From: CADDZO01 sp035294145
GTDB taxonomy: Bacteria > Chloroflexota > Dormibacteria > Dormibacterales > Dormibacteraceae
Length of the DNA: 64,000 nucleotides
Direction of reading: 5' to 3'
NCBI GenBank assembly: GCA_035294145.1
Contig: DATGLL010000134.1
Span: 1-64,000, forward strand
The notes under the pieces: generated by a model
Told to the model about the DNA's origin: nothing
The model's input: the letters and a program-made list of their open reading frames with translations, nothing else
Database searches by the model: none
In this document: positions 25,273 to 34,116 of the stretch, in pieces
Layout of the letters: each line of letters begins with the position of its first letter
Numbering within the stretch: position 1 is the first letter of the stretch
Program-made: the position numbers and the translations under genes

Positions 25273-27776
25273 GCCAGGGCTCCCCCGGACAACGGCCGGT
25301 GCTCTACGGGGTGGGCGTGGGGCCAGGGGACCCCGAGCTGCTCACCCTCAAAGCGGCCCGGTTGATCCGGGAGGCGGACGTGATCTTCTGCCCGCGGGGC
25401 GCTCAGGGCCGACCCGGGCGGGCACGTCGAGCAGCGGCCGCCCACCTCCAGGGAAGGCGGGTGGTCGAGCTCGACCTCGAGGTACGCGGTGACCGCGGCC
25501 ACGCCCTCGACCGGGCCGCCGCCATCGTGCTCAAGCACTTGAAGGGCGGGATCGGCGTCTACCTGACCGAGGGCGATCCCAGCCTCTACAGCACCTTCCA
25601 CCACCTGCGGTCGGCGCTGCTCCGCCTGGCGCCGCAGATGGAGGTGGTCGCCGTCCCCGGGGTCAGCGCGTTCACCGCCGTCGCCGCGGCCACAGGGATG
25701 CCGCTCGCCACCGGCACGGACACGGTCGCCATCGTGCCCGCCTCCGCCCCAGCCGCCCTGATCAAGGACGCCCTGACCATCTTCGACCGCACGGTCGTGC
25801 TCAAGCCCAGCACCCGTCCCGAGCTGGGATCGTGGCTGGACGAGCTCGGCCTGCTCGAGGGATCGAGGCTGGTGGTGGAAGCAACCGGCCCTGGCCAGGA
25901 GATCCGGGGCGGGGTGGAGGCGGCAAGCCGACCAGCCCCCTACTTCTCGGCCTGGCTCGTCCCCGGCGCACCCGGCCGACGCGATCGCGGACGGGTGCAC
26001 TTCGTCGGGGCCGGCCCGGGAGCGGCCTCCCTGCTCACCCGACGGGCGCTCTCCCTCCTCCGTCATGCCGACCTGGTGGTGGCCGCGGACTCGCTGGTGA
26101 CCCCGGAGGTGATCGAGTTGGCCCGACCCGGGGCCACCGTGCTGCGCAGCGCCGGGATGACCTTGGAGGAGATCGTGCCAGCGCTGGTCGAGGGGGCACG
26201 AGCCGGCCAGGTGGTGGTCCGCCTCCACAGCGGCGACCCCTCCATCTACGGCGCCATCGCCGAGCAGATGGCCGGCTTGCGGGCAGCCGGTTGCGCCTAT
26301 GAGGTCGTCCCCGGGGTGGGGGCTGCCGGGGCCGTCGCCGCCGCGCTCGGGATCGAGCTGACCGAGCCCGGGGGGGCCCAGACCGTCATCCTCACCCGTC
26401 ATGGCCGGCGAGTGCCGGTGCCGGCCTCGGAGCGACTGCGCGCGCTCGCCGCCACCCGAGCCACGCTGGTCATCTACCTGAGCGCGGCGAGCGCGGCCCA
26501 GGTTCAGGCAGAGCTCCTGGCCGGTGGCCTTCCCCCGGAGACGCCGGCCGCTGTCGCCTACCGTGTCTCCTGGCCGGATCAGCTGGTCGCCCACACCACC
26601 CTGGGACAGCTCTCGGCCGAGGTTCGGCGCCTGGGCCTCCGGCGGCACACGCTCATCCTGGTCGGCGAGGCCTTGCGCCCAGGGCTGAGGCGCTCTCGGC
26701 TCTACGACCCTGGCCACGCTCATCGCCACCGACCCAGGGTCCCGGCCTCCGCCCCCTCCCTTCCCACCCCGCCAGCGCTGGTGGTCCTCACCGCCCCCGG
26801 TCTCCGCCTGGCGCGGCGGCTGGCACGGGCCATGGACGGCGCCCGGTTGGTCGCGCCCGCCCACCTGGCAACCGACGTGGAGCCGCTCGGCTCTGCCTCC
26901 GAGCGTCTGCCCCAGCTGTTCGCCGCCGGCACGCCGCTGGTGATGATCATGGCCTTGGGCGCGGCGGTGCGGCTGCTCGCCCCCGCCCTGCGCGACAAAC
27001 GACGCGAACCTCCGGTGGTGGTGGTCGACGACGCCGGGCGCTACGCGATCAGCCTCGTGGGAGGACGGGCCGCGGGGGCCAACCGGCTGGCGGAATGGGC
27101 AGCTGCGGTCCTGGGGGCCGAAGCGGTGGTGACAACGGCGGCCGAGCGTCTTGGGCTGCCAACGCTGGAGGACCTGGTCTCCAGGTGGGGCTGGCAGCTG
27201 GAGACGGTCAACCGGCCAGCCGTGCTGGAGGCGGCCCTGGTCAACGGCGAGCCGATCGGTCTCTTCGCCCCCGGCCTCGAGCCTCCGGCCGGGCTCGAAA
27301 CGCATCGCGTCCTCGCCCTGGAGGAGCCGGGCCTGCCCCGGGCTGGCCTGGCCGTGACCGACCGTGTCCTCGACCAACTGCCTGAGGGCTGGGCGCTGCT
27401 GCGCCCACGCCGGCTGCGCCTGGGCCTCGGCTGCACCTCCGCAGCCAACGCCGTCGAGGCCACGGAGGCGGCCCTGTCCGTGCTGGCCGAGGCCGGCCTG
27501 TCGCCGGCTGGAGTGGGGAAGGTGGCCACCATCGACCGGCGCGCCCGACATCCGGCGGTCGTAGCGGTGGCGGAGCGGCTCCGGGTCGAGGTTGTCAGCT
27601 TCAGCCCGGAGGAGCTCGCTCGCATCGCGGTGCCCAGCGCCTCCGAGGCGGTCAGACGTGCGGTAGGAACGCCCAGCGTGGCCGAGGCGGCGGTCATCGC
27701 CGCTGGCGCCCGGCTGCTGGTCCCCAAGCGGATCCAGGGGCGGGTCACGGTAGCGGTGGGGGAGGCCGGGCCGTGA
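25269..27776 (+). CDS. Triple fusion CobI/CbiL - CobM/CbiF - CbiG
   Basis: An 835-residue polypeptide holds three enzymes in a row without an intervening stop. Residues 10-235 are a precorrin-2 C20-methyltransferase (YGVGVGPGDPELLTLKA, VYLTEGDPSLYSTF, VPGVSAFTAVAAATGMPL). Residues 241-485 are a precorrin-4 C11-methyltransferase (VHFVGAGPGAASLLTRRA, VVAADSLVTPEV, RLHSGDPSIYGAI, VPGVGAAGAVAAALG). Residues 500-835 are CbiG, the cobalt-precorrin-5A hydrolase (MIMALGAAVRLLAPALRDK, VVVVDDAGRYAISLVGG, and GCTSAANAVEA in the C-terminal subdomain). The linkers are short and Pro-rich (about 486-502). CbiG opens the delta-lactone in the oxygen-independent pathway. Two-domain fusions of these enzymes are known; all three in one chain is unusual. 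ATG 25269 overlaps the cobL stop. Confidence 0.93.
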   Translation: MSQGSPGQRPVLYGVGVGPGDPELLTLKAARLIREADVIFCPRGAQGRPGRARRAAAAHLQGRRVVELDLEVRGDRGHALDRAAAIVLKHLKGGIGVYLTEGDPSLYSTFHHLRSALLRLAPQMEVVAVPGVSAFTAVAAATGMPLATGTDTVAIVPASAPAALIKDALTIFDRTVVLKPSTRPELGSWLDELGLLEGSRLVVEATGPGQEIRGGVEAASRPAPYFSAWLVPGAPGRRDRGRVHFVGAGPGAASLLTRRALSLLRHADLVVAADSLVTPEVIELARPGATVLRSAGMTLEEIVPALVEGARAGQVVVRLHSGDPSIYGAIAEQMAGLRAAGCAYEVVPGVGAAGAVAAALGIELTEPGGAQTVILTRHGRRVPVPASERLRALAATRATLVIYLSAASAAQVQAELLAGGLPPETPAAVAYRVSWPDQLVAHTTLGQLSAEVRRLGLRRHTLILVGEALRPGLRRSRLYDPGHAHRHRPRVPASAPSLPTPPALVVLTAPGLRLARRLARAMDGARLVAPAHLATDVEPLGSASERLPQLFAAGTPLVMIMALGAAVRLLAPALRDKRREPPVVVVDDAGRYAISLVGGRAAGANRLAEWAAAVLGAEAVVTTAAERLGLPTLEDLVSRWGWQLETVNRPAVLEAALVNGEPIGLFAPGLEPPAGLETHRVLALEEPGLPRAGLAVTDRVLDQLPEGWALLRPRRLRLGLGCTSAANAVEATEAALSVLAEAGLSPAGVGKVATIDRRARHPAVVAVAERLRVEVVSFSPEELARIAVPSASEAVRRAVGTPSVAEAAVIAAGARLLVPKRIQGRVTVAVGEAGP

Positions 27777-28510
27777 GCGGTCGTCTGGCCATCGTCGGCC
27801 TGGGACCGGGATCCCCCGATCTCCTAACCACGGCGGCGGCCGCCGAGCTGGCCTCGGCCGATCTCCTGATCGGCTATCGCCGCTACCTGGAGTGGGTCCC
27901 GACCCGACTCGCCCAGGGGACCAGGGAGCCCTACGAGCTGGGCCAGGAGCGGCTCAGGGCGCGCCGTGCTGTGGAGGCGGCGGTCGCGGGGCTCCATGTC
28001 GCCCTGGTCAGCGGAGGAGACCCTGGGGTGTACGGGATCGCGGCCCTGGCCCTCGAGGAGGCAGCCATCGCAGGCCACGGCCTGGAGGTGAGGGTCGTGC
28101 CCGGCGTGACCGCCGCCACCGCCGCGGCGGCCCTGGTGGGCGCGCCACTGGCCGTGGACTTCGCCTGCCTCAGCCTCTCTGACCAGCTGCTGCCGACCGA
28201 GGAGCTGGAGGCTCGCACCCAGGCCCTGGCCGCCGCTGACATCGTGCTCGTGCTCTACAACCCCGCCGGACAAAGCCGGCGCGCCCCTTGGGAAATGGCC
28301 GTTGACCACCTGCAACGACGGCGGCCGGCGACCACACCGGTGGCTGCCATCCGCAGGGCGTTTCGTCCTGGTCAGGAGGTCCACCTCAGCGAGGTCGGGC
28401 ATCTCCACGAGCTGCCGGTGGATATGGAGACCGTGGTCATCGTCGGCTCCAGCCGTACCCGCCGGCTGGGCGACTGGCTGGTGACACTGCGCGACTGGGG
28501 GCGGCGATGA
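27773..28510 (+). CDS. cobJ: Precorrin-3B C17-methyltransferase (CobJ/CbiH)
   Basis: The 245-residue enzyme methylates C17 and promotes ring contraction. Motifs are LAIVGLGPGSPDLLT, IGYRRYLEWV, VALVSGGDPGVYGIA, VVPGVTAATAAAALVGAPL and DFACLSLSDQLLP. It has the short stand-alone form, without the ferredoxin-like extension found in some CbiH60-type proteins. The oxygen-dependent monooxygenase CobG is not in the window, which agrees with CbiH-type action on cobalt-precorrin-3. Start GTG overlaps the previous stop. Confidence 0.93.
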   Translation: MSGRLAIVGLGPGSPDLLTTAAAAELASADLLIGYRRYLEWVPTRLAQGTREPYELGQERLRARRAVEAAVAGLHVALVSGGDPGVYGIAALALEEAAIAGHGLEVRVVPGVTAATAAAALVGAPLAVDFACLSLSDQLLPTEELEARTQALAAADIVLVLYNPAGQSRRAPWEMAVDHLQRRRPATTPVAAIRRAFRPGQEVHLSEVGHLHELPVDMETVVIVGSSRTRRLGDWLVTLRDWGRR

Positions 28511-29229
28511 GAGGGACCTCACTGCGCTCGGCCCTGGCCTTTCTGACCATCATCCCCATGCCCGGCCGTGCCCAAGATCGGCTGGGACGAGCCTGGTTCC
28601 CGGCCGTCGGAGGGCTCCTGGGGCTGGCCGCTGGCACGGCCGACCTCGGGGTCGCGGCCGTGGCCCCGCGACCGGTGGCGGCAGTGGCCGCAGTCGCGAC
28701 CCTGGCCATCCTCACCGGCGGGTTGCACCTGGACGGCCTGGCCGACGCGGCGGATGGGCTCCTGGGCGGCCGCAACCGAGCGCATCGTCTGGAGATCATG
28801 CGCGACCCCCGGGTGGGGAGCTTCGGGGTCATCGCGGTGGGATTGGCGCTGGCGGGCAAGATCGCTTGCCTGACCAGCCTCGCCCCGCGCCGGGCACTGG
28901 TAGCGCTGACGGCGGCAGGGGCCATCTCCCGCTGGGCGATGCTGGGGCTGGTGGTCGCCTCGCCCTCAGCCAGGCCGAGCGGCCTGGGCCGGGCCGCGAC
29001 CGGACCTGGGGGCGGTCGTGACCTCCTCCAGGGCAGCGCGATCGCCGCCCTGACCCTGATCCTGGACTGGCGACGAGCGTCGGTGGCAGCAGGGGTGGCG
29101 GCCCTGACCGCGGCCGGGGTGGGGATGCTGGCGCGCCGCCGCTTAGGAGGCGCCACCGGCGACGTCTACGGAGCCGCGGCCGAACTCTGCGAGCTGGCGG
29201 CGCTGGCCACGTTCGTGGTGCGGGCATGA
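28507..29229 (+). CDS. cobS: Adenosylcobinamide-GDP ribazoletransferase (cobalamin synthase)
   Basis: The 240-residue integral membrane enzyme joins adenosylcobinamide-GDP to alpha-ribazole (phosphate) in the last stage of cobalamin assembly. It has the typical start LRSALAFLTIIPMPG, the acidic motif GGLHLDGLADAADGLLGG, the RLEIMRDPRVGSFGV motif and several hydrophobic segments. Note that cobS here means the CobS/CobV synthase, not the chelatase subunit of the same name. The gene is coupled to both neighbours by ATGA overlaps. Confidence 0.93.
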   Translation: MRGTSLRSALAFLTIIPMPGRAQDRLGRAWFPAVGGLLGLAAGTADLGVAAVAPRPVAAVAAVATLAILTGGLHLDGLADAADGLLGGRNRAHRLEIMRDPRVGSFGVIAVGLALAGKIACLTSLAPRRALVALTAAGAISRWAMLGLVVASPSARPSGLGRAATGPGGGRDLLQGSAIAALTLILDWRRASVAAGVAALTAAGVGMLARRRLGGATGDVYGAAAELCELAALATFVVRA

Positions 29230-29918
29230 GCGTCGGCAACGGCTGCGATCCCCTCGCCACCCGGATGGGGGTGCGCATCCTCCGCTGGCCCGACCTGTTG
29301 GTGGTCGAGGCCCCGGTCCCGCTGGCCGTGGCCTCGACGGCGGTGCTGGGCGGGGGGATGGTCAGCGCCCGTCGCATCGTCTCGGTGCGAGTCCCCCGGG
29401 GCTACACGGGCACGGACCCCGCGGCCGACATCCGACGAGCGGCCCACGCGCGGGGATGGACCGCCGACGTCGGCCTCATGACCGCCGTCCCGCTCGACCG
29501 GACCTGCCTGGGTGGGGCCTCCGCGGAGGGGGTCACCGCCACAGCCGTGGTGAGCGCCGGCCTCCGACAGCCTTGGGCAGCAGGCTCCCGGCGGGGGCCG
29601 GTCCTCGGAGCCGGCACCATCAACGTGATCGTGCTCCTGGATGGGGGGCTGGAGCCGGCAGCCGCTCTTAACCTCCTGGTCACCGTCACCGAGGCCAAGG
29701 TCTTGACGCTCCTGGAGGCCGGACTGCGTACCCACGACGGCGAGCCAGCCTCAGGTACCGCCACCGACGCCGTGGTGGTGGCCTCGCCGCTGCGCGGGCC
29801 GGGTCGCCGCTGGCGGTACGGCGGCCCCGCCACCCCGCCCGGCTGGGCCGCGGCCGCCGCCACCCGCCAGGCCCTGCGCCAGGCACTGGAGATCGCCCGC
29901 AACGGGGGCAACGGATGA
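29226..29918 (+). CDS. cbiZ: Adenosylcobinamide amidohydrolase (CbiZ)
   Basis: The 230-residue protein matches CbiZ, which removes the aminopropanol arm of adenosylcobinamide, or of corrinoids with a foreign lower ligand, to give adenosylcobyric acid for remodelling. Supporting motifs are GVGLMTAV-type DVGLMTAVPL, VSAGLRQPWAAG, AGTINVIVLLDG, TVTEAKVLTLLEAG and SGTATDAVVVASP. A salvage/remodelling enzyme inside a de novo operon suggests the organism also scavenges and rebuilds external corrinoids. Confidence 0.9.
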   Translation: MSVGNGCDPLATRMGVRILRWPDLLVVEAPVPLAVASTAVLGGGMVSARRIVSVRVPRGYTGTDPAADIRRAAHARGWTADVGLMTAVPLDRTCLGGASAEGVTATAVVSAGLRQPWAAGSRRGPVLGAGTINVIVLLDGGLEPAAALNLLVTVTEAKVLTLLEAGLRTHDGEPASGTATDAVVVASPLRGPGRRWRYGGPATPPGWAAAAATRQALRQALEIARNGGNG

Positions 29919-30928
29919 GGGTCGACGCCCAGCCTCCCACCGCCCGCCGCCACGGCTGGCCGCGACCTCAACGAGGCCTGGCCCTGCTGGCCGCGGCAGG
30001 GCTGGACGTGGCCATCGGCGACCGTTCGCTCGGAGGCTGGCACCCGGTGGCGATCGCGGGCCAGATGCTGGCCGCCGGGCATGAGCGACTCCGTCCCGCC
30101 CATCCGGTGGCGCAGCTCCTGGGCGGCGCCGGCACGCTCGCGGCCGTGGCCTTGCTGGCGGGAAAGGCGGGGGCCTGGCTCGAGGCCCTGGCCCGCGGCC
30201 GCACCCGCGTCATCGCGCTGGCCTCGGCCCTGAAGCCGACCTTCGCCGTCCGCCAGCTGATCGCGGAGGCGCTCGCCGTGGCCTCGGCCTTGGAGGCGCA
30301 GGACCTGATCGGGGCCCGGCGCCGGCTACGAGCGTTGGTCTCACGCCCCACCGCCGACCTCGCCCCTCCGCTCGTGGCATCGGCGGCCATCGAGTCCCTG
30401 GCCGAGAACCTGGCCGACTCGGCGATCGGCCCCTGGCTGGCCTTCGCGCTCGGCGGCCTACCCGCGGCCGCCATCTACCGGGTGGTCAACACCGCGGATG
30501 CCATGTATGGCTACCACGGGGAGCTGGAGTGGTTGGGCAAATCGGCGGCCCATCTCGACGACCTCCTCAACTGGCTGCCCAGCCGGGCCGCGGCCTTGGC
30601 CCTGCTCGCTGCGGCTGCCCTCGACCTCGGCCCTCGAGCCGCCCGCCAGGGCCTTCGGACCTGGCGGGACGACGCCGCCAGGACCGAGAGCCCCAATGCT
30701 GGCCGCCCCATGGCGGCGATGGCCGGCTGCCTCGGCCGCCGTCTGGAGAAACCGGGCCATTATCTTCTGGGGGAGCGATATCCCCTGCCAGACGCCTCCG
30801 ACCTCCGCCGGGCCGCTCGTCTGACCGGGCTGGCCGCGGGCTTGGCCGTCGTTACCCTCGCGGTCGGGCTGGAGGGAGCAGGCCCCCGAGCCGTCATTGG
30901 GGCGAGCTCGCGAAGGAGGAAGCGATGA
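29915..30928 (+). CDS. cbiB: Adenosylcobinamide-phosphate synthase (CbiB/CobD)
   Basis: The 337-residue membrane protein attaches aminopropanol phosphate to adenosylcobyric acid. Typical segments are LDVAIGDRSLGGWHPVAIAGQM, VASAAIESLAENLADSAIGPWLAFALGG, AAIYRVVNTADAMYGYH and the late SPNAGRPMAAMAGCL. Several hydrophobic stretches agree with a polytopic protein. The coupled start ATGA is at 29915, and the end overlaps the aminotransferase gene start. Confidence 0.92.
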   Translation: MRVDAQPPTARRHGWPRPQRGLALLAAAGLDVAIGDRSLGGWHPVAIAGQMLAAGHERLRPAHPVAQLLGGAGTLAAVALLAGKAGAWLEALARGRTRVIALASALKPTFAVRQLIAEALAVASALEAQDLIGARRRLRALVSRPTADLAPPLVASAAIESLAENLADSAIGPWLAFALGGLPAAAIYRVVNTADAMYGYHGELEWLGKSAAHLDDLLNWLPSRAAALALLAAAALDLGPRAARQGLRTWRDDAARTESPNAGRPMAAMAGCLGRRLEKPGHYLLGERYPLPDASDLRRAARLTGLAAGLAVVTLAVGLEGAGPRAVIGASSRRRKR

Positions 30929-31968
30929 AGCTGCGTCTGCGCCCGCAGCCCCCAGCTCGACACGGGGGCACCGGAGCCGGGCTGATCGACCTCAGCGCTT
31001 CCCTCAACCCGCTCGGACCGAGCCCAGCCGCCCTGGCCGCAGCCCGCACCTGTGAGTTGGGGCGCTACCCGGAGGTGGACGCTCGTTCGCTGGTCACGGC
31101 CGTCGCCCATCGGCACCGGCTGCCGCCGGATTGCGTGGTCCCGACGCCAGGGGGCAGCTGGGGGCTCTGGCTGTGTGCGGTGAGCCTGCTCGAGCCTGGC
31201 GACACCTGCCTGGCGACCGGCCCCTGCTTCGGCGAGTACGAGCGACAGGCGGCGCTGTGCGGCGCCACCTATCGAGAGGTGCGAGCCTCCCCTCCCCACG
31301 CCTGGCCGGACCGGGAGCTCGAGGCGGCACTCCTCCAGCGACCGAGGATGTGCGTGATCGGCAACCCCTCCAACCCGGCCGGGACCACGGTCACCCAGGA
31401 TCGTTTGCGCGACCTCTGCACCGCCCATCCCGCCACCTGCTTCGTGATCGATGAGGCCTTCGCCGCCTTCGCCCCCCAGGGCACCAGCCTGCTCGATGAG
31501 GGGCCTCCCCCGACCAACGCCATCGTGGTGCGATCGCTCACCAAGGAGCTGGGCCTGCCCGGCCTGCGCATGGGCTACCTGGTGGCGGCGCCCCCGGTGG
31601 CCTCGGCCCTGGCCGGCACTCTCCCGCCCTGGCCGCTCAGCGCACCGGCGCTGGCGGCCGCCGTCGCCGGCCTCGCCGACCATGAGCATGTGACCATGGG
31701 CGCCGCCCTCGGCCGGCGCCTTGTGGCCCAGCTCGCCGGGGCGCTCGAGGTGGCGGGAGCGGTCCCCTTCCCCTCCACCGTCAACTACCTGCTCGCCTGG
31801 GCGCCGGGGGCAGCCGAGGCGCTGCGAGACCAGGGGATCCTGGTCCGAGACTGCGCCTCCTTCGGGCTGCCCGATCACGTGCGCATCGCAGCGCCCCGGC
31901 TCACCGATCTGGAGACGGTGCTCCAAGCCATCCGCTCTCTCTCCCTTGGAGAGCACGACCGTGGCTGA
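30925..31968 (+). CDS. cobC: PLP-dependent threonine-phosphate decarboxylase-like aminotransferase (CobC/CobD)
   Basis: The 347-residue fold type I PLP enzyme makes or supplies the (R)-1-amino-2-propanol phosphate arm. It has DLSASLNPLGPSP (substrate-binding start typical of CobD/HisC relatives), IGNPSNPAGT, FVIDEAFAAF, the PLP lysine in VRSLTKELGLPGLRMGY and a C-terminal Arg in HVRIAAP. The ATG at 30925 has GAAGGAGGAAGCG upstream and overlaps the cbiB stop. A separate threonine kinase (PduX) is not present here. Confidence 0.9.
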   Translation: MKLRLRPQPPARHGGTGAGLIDLSASLNPLGPSPAALAAARTCELGRYPEVDARSLVTAVAHRHRLPPDCVVPTPGGSWGLWLCAVSLLEPGDTCLATGPCFGEYERQAALCGATYREVRASPPHAWPDRELEAALLQRPRMCVIGNPSNPAGTTVTQDRLRDLCTAHPATCFVIDEAFAAFAPQGTSLLDEGPPPTNAIVVRSLTKELGLPGLRMGYLVAAPPVASALAGTLPPWPLSAPALAAAVAGLADHEHVTMGAALGRRLVAQLAGALEVAGAVPFPSTVNYLLAWAPGAAEALRDQGILVRDCASFGLPDHVRIAAPRLTDLETVLQAIRSLSLGEHDRG

Positions 31969-33466
31969 ACGGCCGGCGCGCACCCTGATGCTTCAGGGCA
32001 CCTCGTCGTCGGTGGGGAAGAGCTACCTCGCTGCCGGCCTCTGCCGGCTCTACGCCCGCCGGGGCCTCCGAGTGGCACCGTTCAAGGCCCAGAACATGGC
32101 CCTCAACGCGGCCGTCACCCCGGATGGAGCCGAGATCGGCCGAGCCCAGGCGGCGCAAGCGGAGGCCGCGGGTGTCACCCCCGAGGCAGCGATGAACCCC
32201 ATCCTCCTCAAGGCGGAGGGCGATCGCACCTGCCAGGTGGTGCTCATGGGTCGCCCTCTCGGGACCTACCACGCCACCCAAATGCCCGCCCTGCGTCAGC
32301 GGCTCTGGCCCCAGGTGCGCGACGCGCTCAACCACCTCCGGCAACGCTTCGACCTGGTCGTCATCGAGGGGGCCGGGAGCCCGGCGGAGGTCAACCTGCG
32401 CCGGGGCGAGATCGTCAACATGCGGGTGGCCAAGGAGGCCGACGCACCGGTCCTGCTGATCGGGAACGTCGACCAGGGGGGCGTGTTCGCCGCCCTCCTT
32501 GGGACCCTGAGCCTGCTCCGAGCCGCCGAGCGGCGGCGGGTCGCGGGGCTGATCGTCAACCGCTTCCGCGGCGACCCCGCCCTCTTCGCCGATGGCGTCG
32601 CCTTCCTCGAGCGGCGAGCGCGCCTCCCCGTCCTGGGCGTGGTGCCCCACCTCGAGCACGTGCGGCTGCCGGCGGAGGACTCGCTCGAACTCCCCCTCCT
32701 CCCCTACCGCTCCCGCACGACCGTGCTCGACCTGGCCATCGTGCGCCTGGAGCGGATCAGCAACTTCGACGAGCTGCAGCCGCTCCGCCTGGAGCCGGGT
32801 GTGGGGTTGCGCCTGGTCGCGCACGGAGACGAGCTCGGCCAGCCCGACCTGGTGATCTTGCCCGGGACCAAGACCACGCTCAGGGACCTGGAGCGGCTAC
32901 GTGCCAACGGCCTCGTCGAGGCCATTCGGCGGGCGCGAGAGGCAGGGACCGCGGTGCTCGGGATCTGCGGCGGCTACCAGATGCTGGGTCGAAGCATCGA
33001 CGACCCGGATGGCGTGGAGCTGGCCGGCAGTGCTTGCGGCCTTGGCCTCCTTCCCACCTGGACCCGCTTCGAGCCGGGCAAGGTGACGGTGCTCCGGCGT
33101 GGGCGTGTGCTGGGCGGCCCGGGCTTGCTCTCTCGTGCCGGCGGGCTCGAGGTCCAGGGCTACGAGATCCACGCAGGCCGGGTCGGGGGCGAACAGCTGC
33201 CGGTCTGGGACCTCGGTCACCATCGCGAGGGGTGTCGCTCCCCGGATGGCTGGGTGCTGGGGACCAGCCTGCACGGCGTGCTGGCCAGCCCACAGCTGCG
33301 TCGGGCCATCCTCGAGGCGCTGGCCGAGCGCCGGGGCGCCCGGCTGCCGCCTCCGGCCCCGGCACCACCCGACCCCTACGACGCCCTGGCCGATGCGTTG
33401 GAGGCGGCGTTGGACCTGGCCACCTTGGATCGCATCGTGGGCCTCGCGCCGGGGGAAGGACGGTGA
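31961..33466 (+). CDS. cobQ: Cobyric acid synthase (CobQ/CbiP)
   Basis: The 501-residue glutamine-dependent amidotransferase amidates side chains b, d, e and g. The synthetase domain begins LMLQGTSSSVGKSYLAAGLCR (P-loop), then APFKAQNMALNA, ARAQAAQA-like GRAQAAQAEA, VVIEGAGSPAEVNL and GNVDQGGVFA. The class I glutaminase domain has the nucleophile Cys in LGICGGYQMLG and a His in GTSLHGVL. GTG 31961 overlaps the previous gene by 8 bp and gives the usual N-terminus; a longer open frame upstream is rejected. Confidence 0.94.
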   Translation: MAERPARTLMLQGTSSSVGKSYLAAGLCRLYARRGLRVAPFKAQNMALNAAVTPDGAEIGRAQAAQAEAAGVTPEAAMNPILLKAEGDRTCQVVLMGRPLGTYHATQMPALRQRLWPQVRDALNHLRQRFDLVVIEGAGSPAEVNLRRGEIVNMRVAKEADAPVLLIGNVDQGGVFAALLGTLSLLRAAERRRVAGLIVNRFRGDPALFADGVAFLERRARLPVLGVVPHLEHVRLPAEDSLELPLLPYRSRTTVLDLAIVRLERISNFDELQPLRLEPGVGLRLVAHGDELGQPDLVILPGTKTTLRDLERLRANGLVEAIRRAREAGTAVLGICGGYQMLGRSIDDPDGVELAGSACGLGLLPTWTRFEPGKVTVLRRGRVLGGPGLLSRAGGLEVQGYEIHAGRVGGEQLPVWDLGHHREGCRSPDGWVLGTSLHGVLASPQLRRAILEALAERRGARLPPPAPAPPDPYDALADALEAALDLATLDRIVGLAPGEGR

Positions 33467-34116
33467 GGCCGACCGCTCGCCCCCCCGGCAACCACCTCCT
33501 GATCCTGGTGCTGGGCGGAATCAGCAGCGGCAAGAGCGGCTTCGCCCTTCGCCTTGCTCACGCGCAAGGGGGACGGGTGCTGGTCATCGCCACCGGCCGG
33601 GCCTCCGACCCAGAGATGGAGGCCCGCATCGCCGCCCACCGCCGCCAGCGCCCGGCGGAATGGTCGCTGGCCGAGGAGGCGTTGCGACCGGAGCAGGCGG
33701 CTCGAGCCCACCCTGAGGTCGAGGTGGTGGTGATCGACTCCATCGACGCTTGGGTGGCCAACCGCATGGAGGCAGCTGGGGTGGAGGGACCGGGAGAGCG
33801 ACTCGACGAGCTGGAGGAGGCCTGCCTGAGGGCGATTGAGGAGGTGCTCGCCCTGGTCCCCAAGGTGATCTGCGTGTCGAGCGAGGTGGGCCTGGGCACG
33901 GTCCCCCTGCATCCCCTGGGAAGGGCGTTCGCCGACCTGCTGGGACGGCTGAACCAGGACCTTGCCGCCCGATCCACGGAGCGGTACTTGGTGGTCGCCG
34001 GCGCCCCCCTCCCCCTCCCCCCGCCGGCCCGGCGGCGCCGGGTCGAATCCCAAGATCGAGACTCAGGAGGCGACCATGTGCACCGTGAAGAGCGCGACCG
34101 AGGTGATGGTTTGTGA
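33463..34116 (+). CDS. cobU: Adenosylcobinamide kinase / guanylyltransferase
   Basis: This bifunctional enzyme phosphorylates adenosylcobinamide and adds GMP. The P-loop LVLGGISSGKSGFAL is near residues 10-24, and the CobU-specific segments IATGRASDPEMEARIAAHR and SSEVGLGTVPLHPLGRAFADLLGRLNQDLA are present. The natural end would be close to YLVVAGAPLPLPPPARR. About 25 further residues before the stop are charged, unlike the family, and overlap the next small gene by 41 bp. Start GTG 33463 overlaps the cobQ stop. Confidence 0.92.
   Translation: MRPTARPPGNHLLILVLGGISSGKSGFALRLAHAQGGRVLVIATGRASDPEMEARIAAHRRQRPAEWSLAEEALRPEQAARAHPEVEVVVIDSIDAWVANRMEAAGVEGPGERLDELEEACLRAIEEVLALVPKVICVSSEVGLGTVPLHPLGRAFADLLGRLNQDLAARSTERYLVVAGAPLPLPPPARRRRVESQDRDSGGDHVHREERDRGDGL

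Noticed and set aside
24864..27551. An 895-codon open frame on the minus strand.
   Set aside because: It lies antisense to cobL and the CobI-CobM-CbiG gene, has a Gly/Gln/His/Arg-rich composition without any domain, and is a codon-bias shadow of the real genes.
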